Source: Candidatus Bathyarchaeota archaeon (GTDB taxonomy: Archaea > Thermoproteota > Bathyarchaeia > RBG-16-48-13 > GCA-020355125). From it: a stretch of 10,028 nucleotides of DNA. Positions 5,439 through 9,863 of this stretch are shown piece after piece. The stretch spans positions 1 to 10,028 of the forward strand of contig JAOZHK010000121.1 of NCBI GenBank assembly GCA_026014905.1, read 5' to 3'. Under the pieces are notes generated by a model that saw nothing but the letters and a program-made list of their open reading frames with translations, was not told the DNA's origin and did no database searches. Position 1 is the stretch's first letter, and every line of letters begins with the position of its first letter. Made by a program: the position numbers and the translations under genes.

Positions 5439-5593
5439 CTTGACGCATCCGTGTCGTCGTTAACTGCGGTGTCTGAACGATTGTCGAGTTGATACTCTCG
5501 ACACACCCACCAATCAATACGTGTACACGTAAGATGCTTCGGGTCAAAGGGACATTTGAATCGATCTGCTAGCAGAGTGTTGCCGCAGGCCAT
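5435..5593 (-). CDS. 52-aa Cys-rich mini-protein, second gene of the eS30 operon
   Basis: MACGNTLLADRFKCPFDPKH then LTCTRIDWWVCREYQ; Cys at 3, 14, 23 and 31 with an additional His20 could ligate one zinc ion. An acidic tail (DNRSDTAVNDDTDASS) follows. The ATG stands 8 nt after the eS30 stop and the gene ends in a TTGA overlap with the 58-aa gene, so the three form one coupled operon. There is no Shine-Dalgarno match at normal distance, so re-initiation after eS30 is likely. No family recognised. The acidic tail contrasts with the very basic eS30 tail and could hint at an interaction. Confidence 0.65.
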   Translation of the reverse strand: MACGNTLLADRFKCPFDPKHLTCTRIDWWVCREYQLDNRSDTAVNDDTDASS

Positions 5594-5601
5594 GATTGGC
5601 G

Positions 5602-5790
5602 CTAACGCCGACGCCTCCGTCCTCCTCCTCGTCGGTTTCGACCATCATTGGCGCGTTCATCCGCGAGTAATTGTTGATAGTTCCGCCGGTTTCGTTGCTG
5701 TGGACTCCGTTTTTTCCGCGTGGTTGCCGTGATTTGGGGGGTTTGATTCCGCACTTTCCCAGCTTTCGTTAATGAACCATGCGTTGGCAT
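5602..5790 (-). CDS. rps30e: Ribosomal protein eS30 with an Arg/Gly-rich tail
   Basis: Small-subunit protein eS30 (the ribosomal part of eukaryotic FAU). The start MPTHGSLTKAGKVRNQTPQI is the family signature (HGSLxxAGKVRxQTPK), followed by a basic stretch and RNRRNYQQ, matching the conserved RxxRRxxY segment. eS30 binds near the decoding/mRNA-entry side of the small subunit. Archaeal members are usually about 50-65 residues, so 62 is normal, but the last 14 residues (DGRNRRGGGRRRRR) form an RGG-like tail that I do not recall as typical. The start is supported by GAGGA (5798-5802) 7 nt upstream and a TATA box at 5838-5846. It is the first gene of an operon with two Cys-rich mini-proteins and is the main taxonomic marker of the window. 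Confidence 0.95.
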   Translation of the reverse strand: MPTHGSLTKAGKVRNQTPQITATTRKKRSPQQRNRRNYQQLLADERANDGRNRRGGGRRRRR

Positions 5791-5815
5791 AGCTTATTCC
5801 TCTTATCTTTGTGAG

Positions 5816-5829
5816 ACTAGCTAGCTAGT
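5816..5829. repeat. Perfect 14-bp palindrome ACTAGCTAGCTAGT
   Basis: Tandem CTAG units between the TATA box (5838-5846) and the start of eS30, at roughly the expected transcription start. It could be an operator, a leader-RNA element or simply a member of the CTAG array family. Confidence 0.75.
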
Positions 5830-5837
5830 TATAAGTA

Positions 5838-5846
5838 GTATATAAT
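5838..5846 (-). promoter_or_regulatory. TATA box of the eS30 operon
   Basis: ATTATATAC on the minus strand, about 50 nt before the eS30 ATG, predicts a transcription start near 5813-5817 and a leader of about 25 nt that contains the GAGGA ribosome site. The predicted start falls in the 14-bp CTAG palindrome. Confidence 0.6.
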
Positions 5847-6015
5847 TCTTCGCATAGCGCGCTCGCTAACTCATATCTCGCTTATCTCTGCACGCGCAAG
5901 AATCTCTAAGCATGTGATATCCATTTGTCATCCAAAAAAAGCCAGCTAGCTAAAAACGAGGATTGAAAACTTCAAACCAGAAAAAGATTCGAGAAAGTTT
6001 CCAAGTATGTCCGAG
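5847..6015. other. Gene-free stretch between the eS30 promoter and the frameshifted small gene
   Basis: It holds one CTAG unit pair (AGCTAGCTA, 5944-5952), a short CpG run (GCGCGC near 5857) and an A7 run (5934-5940). A 21-codon minus-strand frame starting MTNGYHML exists but lacks support. Nothing else is visible. Confidence 0.4.
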
Positions 6016-6209
6016 TTATTGAAGCAATTGTTCAATTGCCAGACTCATCGTCGCGGCATCGACAACGCCCACATGACGGAACCGAACACGCGTGCGCGCG
6101 TGATTTTTTTCACATTTTCCACGATGGTTTTTAAATTTATGTCGTAACCGTTCCGTTTCTCTAACAAATAGAGAATTTCCTGATGGATGGGGTCCCAATT
6201 ATCCGTCAT
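6016..6209 (-). pseudogene. Small unknown gene with probable frameshift at a CpG tract
   Basis: From ATG 6209 the minus strand reads MTDNWDPIHQEILYLLEKRN GYDINLKTIVENVKKI in a convincing helical pattern, then enters the CpG tract ACGCGTGCGCGCGT (6088-6101). After the tract this frame continues as VFGSVMWALSMPRR and stops at 6045, whereas the neighbouring frame gives RHVGVVDAATMSLAIEQLLQ and stops at 6016, which looks far more like the end of a folded protein. A one-base slip in or next to the tract would join the halves into a protein of about 60 aa. Alternatively the 54-aa product is real and the second frame is chance. No family recognised. The CTAG palindrome at 6210-6221 abuts the ATG directly and there is no Shine-Dalgarno sequence. 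Confidence 0.45.
6088..6101. repeat. CpG-alternating near-palindrome ACGCGTGCGCGCGT
   Basis: A 14-bp relative of the ACGCGCGCGCGT family, located at the point where the reading frame of the small minus-strand gene seems to break. Confidence 0.7.
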
Positions 6210-6221
6210 AGCTAGCTAGCT
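6210..6221. repeat. Perfect 12-bp palindrome AGCTAGCTAGCT
   Basis: Lies immediately upstream of the ATG at 6209 on the minus strand, where a ribosome site would normally be. Contains the same GCTAGCTAGC as 5261-5270. A further CTAACTAGC occurs at 6244-6252. Confidence 0.75.
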
Positions 6222-6293
6222 TGATTTCGAGGGGTAGAACGGTGCTAACTAGCTGTATTTATGCGCTCGTAGACAATTATCACCAGACGCGCT

Positions 6294-6779
6294 TCAGTCT
6301 TTGAAAGATATTCTTCTAAAGACTGTTAAATAGTCAAGAGGAATGTCTTTATCTATAATGATTATTGAAAGCACTGATGCGTTTGAATCCACGTCGATCG
6401 CTTTTCCATTGGCATCGCGAATAATATCGTAAGGTTTGTTCCAGTCAGCATATACCTTACATCCTAAATGTTTGATGTCTCTACCCGTTATTTGCAATAT
6501 CACGCCTTCTGAACTCTGGTCTTTTCGACAGGTGGCTTCGCAATACTTTTGGATAGTCATGTCGATAAGTTCACGCGCGAATGTGTCGTGTATATCATAT
6601 TTTTCAAAATAAATACTGTTACTGGAGATGTCCCAGTTTGTGGCAGTAGTGTCCCGTTTTAAGAAGCCTATGGTTTTGATGGCCAAATATTTTTTTGAGC
6701 TGGTCCCGTGTAGAAAGACATCTGTGTCTTTGATTTTCACAGGATGTGCTTTTGAAAAGTCTTCGTCGCCCATGCCCAA
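6294..6779 (-). CDS. Possible ADP-ribosyltransferase-fold protein
   Basis: 161 residues from a TTG at 6779 (GAGG 8 nt upstream); ATG 6773 is the alternative. The arrangement recalls ART/PARP-like proteins: a strand ending in FLHGTS (His24-Gly-Thr) followed by helix KKYLAIKTIGFLKRD, then SIYFEKYDIHDTFARELIDM (Tyr57, the family's second motif, before a helix), a strand GVILQITGRDI, and a final strand SVLSIIIIDKDIPLDYL resembling the family's last strand and turn. The catalytic Glu usual in the third motif is not obvious. ART proteins modify proteins, DNA or RNA with ADP-ribose and include toxins. It starts 30 nt after the PH-domain gene and is likely co-transcribed with it. The fold call is from motif pattern only. 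Confidence 0.45.
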   Translation of the reverse strand: MGMGDEDFSKAHPVKIKDTDVFLHGTSSKKYLAIKTIGFLKRDTTATNWDISSNSIYFEKYDIHDTFARELIDMTIQKYCEATCRKDQSSEGVILQITGRDIKHLGCKVYADWNKPYDIIRDANGKAIDVDSNASVLSIIIIDKDIPLDYLTVFRRISFKD

Positions 6780-6809
6780 GGATTGTGCCTCGCTCTTTTT
6801 AATACGCGC

Positions 6810-7295
6810 TTATAATTCTACTTTTTCTCGATACTGACGAACGATTTTCACAATATCTTCAATATTGTGGGCGGAGAGGACAATAGGGTCTCGACCGATA
6901 ATGTGAAAGGTATACTGCTCACGTCCGAGCATTCCACGTATGATGCCGATACCTCCCACAACAAACAAGATCAGAAAGAGTACAAGTTCGATTGAGGAAA
7001 TATAGATTGGAAGCAAAATCCAGCCATTGAGTGCAAGTACACCAATGGCGAGACAGATAACGCCTAATATGAGCCATTTGCGACTGCGACGCAGTTTATA
7101 TTTGATCGACGAAATGTGGCGATAGGAGGCTTCAATGATTTCTTTGCTAAATCCTCCTTTTCGTAAAATCACGCGTTTATTCGTGACGTAGAGTTCGCCT
7201 TCACGGATGTCTGCAATGATCTCAATGTCTTCGTCCTCTGTGAGATATGATTGAACATCTACTGGTATATCCTCAAAATACGAATCCGTGGCCAT
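6810..7295 (-). CDS. Membrane protein with a split PH-like domain
   Basis: 161 residues. The first half (DIEIIADIREGELYVTNKRV, about 23-42, then ILRKGG and ISSIKYKLRR) matches the start of bacterial/archaeal PH-like domains, whose hallmark is a strand, Leu-x-x-Thr-Asn-x-Arg-hydrophobic, and a following strand. Two membrane helices form a hairpin at about 74-94 and 101-121, then the domain resumes (QYTFHIIGRDPIVLSAHNIE) and ends in the long C-terminal helix DIVKIVRQYREKVEL typical of PH folds. Such proteins sit at the inner face of the membrane; their ligand is usually unknown. The ATG at 7295 is clear. It is the first gene of a probable two-gene operon with the ART-like gene and is divergent from the DUF4365-like gene. 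Confidence 0.8.
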   Translation of the reverse strand: MATDSYFEDIPVDVQSYLTEDEDIEIIADIREGELYVTNKRVILRKGGFSKEIIEASYRHISSIKYKLRRSRKWLILGVICLAIGVLALNGWILLPIYISSIELVLFLILFVVGGIGIIRGMLGREQYTFHIIGRDPIVLSAHNIEDIVKIVRQYREKVEL

Positions 7296-7424
7296 TTTAT
7301 GTTATTAATGTCGATACGACCATTTTACAGTTTCTCACTAAGCGTGCGCGTAGCTACGGTATTTCAAGATGTTAACTATAGAAACCCTGAGCAAGTTGAA
7401 ATAGCTAGAAGGCTAATAATAGAT

Positions 7425-7907
7425 ATGATTACGATGAGCTTAACCACTAGCATGAAAGGCACGATAGTGGAATCCTATCTCGCACAATTTTGTATTGCAA
7501 AAAGTGAAGGGCAATTAAATGTAGCACAACCCCTAGCTGATGACGAAGGCGTAGATCTGATATTCTACAAACGGGGTCAAAGCGACAAAACTCTATATGC
7601 ACAAGTGAAAAGTCGATACGCGACATCAAAAAGAGTGCGACAACAACAAATCCAATGCCGAGTTAAACGTTCATCATTTAATGCACGGGAGAATTATTAC
7701 ATGCTGTTTCTTGCGTTTGACCACGAAGAACAACAGATTGAAAAATTGTGGTTGGTTCCATCAATTGATTTTGAAGAGAAAACACGTAATCAGACAGGAG
7801 ATAAATTGGTGTTTTCAACAGGTTACAATACAGAAAATAAGTGGACACAATACCGGATAGATGATCTTGACCAGTTACCAAAAGAACTGCTTGAATGGTT
7901 ACATTAG
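7425..7907 (+). CDS. DUF4365-like protein with nuclease-type fold
   Basis: 160 residues from ATG 7425 (ATG 7434 or 7452 also possible; an AT-rich TAATAAT at 7414-7420 suits a near-leaderless mRNA). The pattern is that of DUF4365 and related restriction-endonuclease-like proteins: KGTIVESYLAQFCIAKSEG with Glu16, then LADDEGVDLIFYKRG with Asp44, then LYAQVKSR with Gln60-x-Lys62, corresponding to the E...D...(E/Q)xK active-site array. A mixed region and LWLVPSIDF follow. These proteins are found as solitary genes and in mobile or defence settings; the true substrate is unknown. The reading frame stays open upstream to 7251, but that part overlaps the divergent PH gene and is not obviously coding. 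It ends 11 bases before the end of a convergent gene. Confidence 0.7.
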   Translation: MITMSLTTSMKGTIVESYLAQFCIAKSEGQLNVAQPLADDEGVDLIFYKRGQSDKTLYAQVKSRYATSKRVRQQQIQCRVKRSSFNARENYYMLFLAFDHEEQQIEKLWLVPSIDFEEKTRNQTGDKLVFSTGYNTENKWTQYRIDDLDQLPKELLEWLH

Positions 7908-7911
7908 AACC

Positions 7912-7921
7912 AGCTAGCTAA
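7912..7921. repeat. AGCTAGCTAA array between two convergent genes
   Basis: Two CTAG/CTAA units lie in the short gap between the DUF4365-like gene and the 69-aa membrane gene. On the minus strand they overlap the stop of the latter (TAG, 7918-7920). Confidence 0.65.
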
Positions 7922-8127
7922 CAAGAGCATACGCGCGCGCGTCGTCGTATAAGGTATGTGAGGAGCATCACAAGGGTAAGACCAGTAAGGATGCCTTCAA
8001 TAAAATCTGAAACTGGAAAACCTGAATATTCAAAATGGGAAACTCGGCTAATAAGAATTCCTAGCGACGTTGAGACCATACCGATTAGCAACTGAGTCTC
8101 GTCTAAACGTAGCAGAGCAATCACCAT
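7918..8127 (-). CDS. Small two-helix membrane protein, 69 aa
   Basis: Two hydrophobic segments at about 12-28 (QLLIGMVSTSLGILIS) and 40-61 (SDFIEGILTGLTLVMLLTYL) with a short polar loop, then a positively charged end RRRARVCSC. The basic end suggests that the C-terminus is cytoplasmic. The run encoding RRARV is the CpG palindrome ACGCGCGCGCGT (7931-7942), so the tail may be a recent addition or an effect of that repeat. No family recognised. It lies 71 bp after the VOC gene on the same strand but has its own AT-rich upstream sequence (TTTTATCTTA, 8141-8150), so it may be separately transcribed. Confidence 0.55.
   Translation of the reverse strand: MVIALLRLDETQLLIGMVSTSLGILISRVSHFEYSGFPVSDFIEGILTGLTLVMLLTYLIRRRARVCSC
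7931..7942. repeat. CpG-alternating palindrome ACGCGCGCGCGT, copy 3
   Basis: Perfect 12-bp copy inside the last codons of the 69-aa membrane gene and only 10 bp from a CTAG array. Confidence 0.8.
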
Positions 8128-8180
8128 AGTTTGCTAGTTGTTTTATCTTAATGATTTTAGCAGCTAATCAATTTCGGGTT

Positions 8181-8192
8181 ACGCGCGGGCGT
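8181..8192. repeat. One-mismatch copy of the CpG palindrome (ACGCGCGGGCGT)
   Basis: Located 7 bp downstream of the VOC gene's stop on the minus strand; differs from the perfect 12-mer by a single C to G change. Confidence 0.65.
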
Positions 8193-8198
8193 TAGAGG

Positions 8199-8573
8199 TT
8201 AACCATGTTGCTCAATTAGCTCAATTGGAAGGCCTTTTGTAGTCTTAGGATCGAGGAAAACAATCTTCACCCCATGAGCTCCTATTCTAGGTGGACCCAA
8301 TATCTCCACTCCCTTTTTCTTTAGAGCAACTATGGCTTCCTCGACGTTTTCAACCGGGAGACATACGTGAAGGAATCCTTCGCGTACAGGTGTTGCACGT
8401 TGTATCAGTTCAAAGATCTCGTTTCTCCCACTGTCCAGGAACGCAATCCGTGTCTTACGCTCTTTCATCTCGATAATCGGAGATGCGCTTAAGTTAAAGA
8501 TTTCTTTGAATAACTTTATTGAAGCATCAAGGTCTTTCACTGCAACTCCAATGTGATGGATTTTCTTAATCAT
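8199..8573 (-). CDS. VOC-superfamily protein, probably methylmalonyl-CoA epimerase-like
   Basis: 124 residues, close to the usual 130-150 of methylmalonyl-CoA epimerase, which interconverts (R)- and (S)-methylmalonyl-CoA. Two beta-alpha-beta-beta-beta modules are visible: MIKKIHHIGVAVKDLDASIK at the start and FLHVCLPVENVEEAIVALKK in the middle. Metal-ligand positions are filled: His7, Glu55 (FELIQ), His69 (LHV) and Glu118 (IELIE). The segment PPRIGAHGVKIVFLDPKTT closely follows the family's PRIGxxGxKIAFLxPKxT. In TACK archaea this enzyme serves propionate or hydroxypropionate/hydroxybutyrate-type carbon metabolism; related VOC enzymes act on other substrates, so specificity is not certain. 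GAGGT lies 7-8 nt before the ATG. The start overlaps the end of a decayed alarmone-synthetase gene by 8 nt. Confidence 0.8.
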   Translation of the reverse strand: MIKKIHHIGVAVKDLDASIKLFKEIFNLSASPIIEMKERKTRIAFLDSGRNEIFELIQRATPVREGFLHVCLPVENVEEAIVALKKKGVEILGPPRIGAHGVKIVFLDPKTTKGLPIELIEQHG

Positions 8574-8822
8574 TCTTAGACCTCAAGTACTGGTTAATTT
8601 CAAGGAGAGTATAAGAGGTTTTCATTTCGCGCGCGTGTGCTATTTGTTTTGGAACTTTTACCTCATAACTCTGTAACTTGTCTCTGATAGACTCAAACTC
8701 TATATATCAGCAATTTCTAAAAGACCAGCTAATCTTGAAAATCGGCGACGAACTTCTCTAGGGATAGATTGTTTGGTTTAATAGCCTAAATCGTGTTCAA
8801 TTTCAGCCCAAGCGCGCGTATT
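8566..8822 (-). pseudogene. C-terminal remnant of a RelA/SpoT-type alarmone synthetase
   Basis: Minus-strand translation shows AWAEIEHDLGY, then a stop (TAA, 8778-8780) where the family has Lys, then TKQSIPREVRRRFSRLAGLL EIAD. At 8701-8706 an extra AT pair in a TATATA run shifts the frame, after which IEFESIRDKLQSYEVKVPKQ IAHAREMKTSYTLLEINQYL continues to a TAA at 8566. WAEIEHDLxYK and RRRFSRLAGLLExAD are signature segments of the (p)ppGpp synthetase family (RelA/SpoT and small alarmone synthetases). Only the last 80-85 residues survive; the GTP/ATP-binding N-terminal part is absent, with a CpG tract at the left break (8812-8820). The old stop overlaps the VOC start by 8 nt, so the two were once an operon. 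Two separate lesions make a sequencing error unlikely. Confidence 0.82.
8628..8636. repeat. Short CpG tract CGCGCGCGT
   Basis: Partial relative of the ACGCGCGCGCGT palindrome, within the alarmone-synthetase remnant; on the minus strand it encodes part of AHAR. Confidence 0.5.
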
Positions 8823-8987
8823 CTATAGGCAGTAAACCTTTATTTTTCCTCTTTTTTTTCCGTTCTTATCCATGAGTTGGTTAACTCCTCCAGAGTGTCA
8901 GTCAAGATTCGACGATCTATCGTTGTTATTAACGTCTTCACGATATTATTCTACCATCACAACTCGTGAACTATCCCACGTAATGTT
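8823..8987. other. Stretch between the alarmone-synthetase remnant and the coiled-coil gene
   Basis: No confident gene. On the minus strand a 33-codon frame (8840-8941, GTG start, MKTLITTIDRRILTDTLEEL then TNSWIRTEKKEEK) has coding-like composition but no recognisable family and no ribosome site. A T8 run (8852-8859) lies on the plus strand. It could be further decayed sequence from the lost 5' part of the alarmone gene, although the residues do not match that family. Confidence 0.35.
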
Positions 8988-8999
8988 GTGGTGACATTA

Positions 9000-9350
9000 A
9001 TGTCAACAACATTGGAACAACTACGTATCGAACGAGACTACCTGTTGGACCAGTTAAAAGACCTGAAAACAGAGTCGAAAACTGACGCAACCAGCGAATC
9101 TATCTGTACTATGCTGATCAAGGAATACGAAGCCAAGTTAATTCGTGTTGAAAGCGACATTTTTGACCGTGAACTTCACCAAGATCGCCTACAACTCGCG
9201 TCCAAACAGCCTACAAACGAGACAGCTCAACCGACGCAGAATCCACACATCATTAAAATAGAAACAACGCACACGCATATTCGGAAACCCGTCATACCAC
9301 GAACCAAACCGGTACGTGTAATCCCAACCCAAAAAAGTAACGATAACTAG
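9000..9350 (+). CDS. Unknown 116-aa coiled-coil protein with basic Pro-rich tail
   Basis: Start chosen at ATG 9000 because GGTGA lies 5 nt upstream; a GTG at 8988 would add four residues. Residues 1-75 form a probable coiled coil (MSTTLEQLRIERDYLLDQLK, then MLIKEYEAKLIRVESDIFDR ELHQDRLQL) with heptad-like Leu/Ile spacing. The remainder is a low-complexity tail of Thr, Gln, Pro and basic residues (IRKPVIPRTKPVRVIPTQKS). No membrane segment or enzyme motif. The coding strand is A/C-rich like the 2500-3330 genes. The stop TAG is part of a CTAG unit (AACTAGCTATTA), and the gene converges on the 34-aa Cys-Gly-His mini-protein. No family recognised. Confidence 0.65.
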   Translation: MSTTLEQLRIERDYLLDQLKDLKTESKTDATSESICTMLIKEYEAKLIRVESDIFDRELHQDRLQLASKQPTNETAQPTQNPHIIKIETTHTHIRKPVIPRTKPVRVIPTQKSNDN

Positions 9351-9353
9351 CTA

Positions 9354-9458
9354 TTACTCGATCGCAATTACGCGCGCGCACGCAGAACCATCGTCATTGA
9401 CATGGACCACGCGCCCATCATGACCACAGGATAATTGAAATGTATCTCCCACTTTCAT
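9354..9458 (-). CDS. 34-aa mini-protein, paralogue of the eS30-operon Cys-Gly-His protein
   Basis: MKVGDTFQLSCGHDGRVVHV NDDGSACARVIAIE. The first 18 residues agree at 12 positions with the 58-aa protein at 5262-5438 (MKVGD...L.CGH.G.VV), including Cys11 and His13. The second zinc-ligand pair of the longer paralogue (CxxC) is missing; only one further Cys remains, and the tail (CARV) is encoded by a CpG tract (9370-9381). It is probably a truncated or rearranged copy, or a metal-binding unit that dimerises. The ATG has only a weak purine-rich site (GAAGGATGAAG). It is convergent with the coiled-coil gene, 3 bp between stops. Confidence 0.5.
   Translation of the reverse strand: MKVGDTFQLSCGHDGRVVHVNDDGSACARVIAIE
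9370..9381. repeat. CpG-alternating tract ACGCGCGCGCAC
   Basis: Matches the ACGCGCGCGCGT palindrome over its first ten bases. It lies in the C-terminal codons of the 34-aa mini-protein and 16 bp from a CTAG unit at 9347-9353. Confidence 0.65.
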
Positions 9459-9592
9459 ATCTTCATCCTTCTTGTGTACCGTCACGAATATCTAACAAAT
9501 TACTTGGATTTAAGGACTTCAAACACTTACGTTGAGAGAGCAAGGCATTTGTGCACATCTCGAATGTGTCAATACTCACAAGTGAAGACAAC

Positions 9593-9757
9593 ATGAAAGT
9601 GTTTCAACGCTATCTATGTGAACTCTGCACCAATTCCATTGCCCGTCAACGTGGACAGGATGAATTCGAGTTCGTGGTCTGTGCCGTGGGTGCGAATGGA
9701 TTTCCAACGGATAAACAATGTCAGCAGTTCCAGATTGAAGACGGTATCGTCGAATAG
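9593..9757 (+). CDS. 54-aa four-Cys mini-protein
   Basis: MKVFQRYLCELCTNSIARQR GQDEFEFVVCAVGANGFPTD followed by KQCQQFQIEDGIVE. Cys9-x2-Cys12, Cys30 and Cys43 form a plausible single zinc site in a beta-rich mini-fold. ATG 9593 is preferred; an in-frame GTG at 9551 would add a less typical 14-residue N-terminus. No strong ribosome site is present. It starts MKV like the two Cys-Gly-His proteins but shares no further alignment with them. No family recognised. A T6 run and inverted repeat follow 24-70 bp after its stop. Confidence 0.55.
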   Translation: MKVFQRYLCELCTNSIARQRGQDEFEFVVCAVGANGFPTDKQCQQFQIEDGIVE

Positions 9758-9780
9758 ACTGGTACTCTCTGACAACCCAC

Positions 9781-9831
9781 TTTTTTCTGATTTAATTATC
9801 CAGACTACTCGATGCTAACTAACTGGATAAT
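9781..9831 (+). terminator. T-run and 9-bp inverted repeat between convergent genes
   Basis: T6 at 9781-9786 after the 54-aa gene, followed by the perfect inverted repeat ATTATCCAG (9795-9803) / CTGGATAAT (9823-9831) with a 19-nt loop that contains a CTAACTAACT array. The position between convergent ends suggests a transcription end for one or both genes; a protein-binding site is the alternative. Confidence 0.45.
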
Positions 9832-9863
9832 GCTGGGATTGAAGCCTTCAAAAACTAGCTCGT

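Noticed and set aside
7251..7424. Upstream extension of the DUF4365-like frame
   Set aside because: The first part overlaps the divergent PH-domain gene and has no ribosome site; homology-like residues begin only after ATG 7425. The part from about 7360 (NPEQVEIARRL) remains possible but unsupported.
8291..8476. Plus-strand 61-codon frame
   Set aside because: Antisense to the VOC gene, which has conserved metal-ligand positions.
4525..9381. CRISPR array formed by the CpG repeats
   Set aside because: Repeat units are only about 12 bp, irregularly spaced by hundreds to thousands of bases, and partly inside genes; no cas gene is present.
9618..9818. Plus-strand 66-codon frame in another phase over the four-Cys mini-protein
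   Set aside because: It lacks the Cys pattern and has no ribosome site; the four-Cys frame has the more plausible composition.
3337..9862. CTAG arrays as synthetic stop linkers or assembly artefacts
   Set aside because: They vary in length and flanks, are spread through the window, and are integrated into natural stop codons, which vector contamination would not give.
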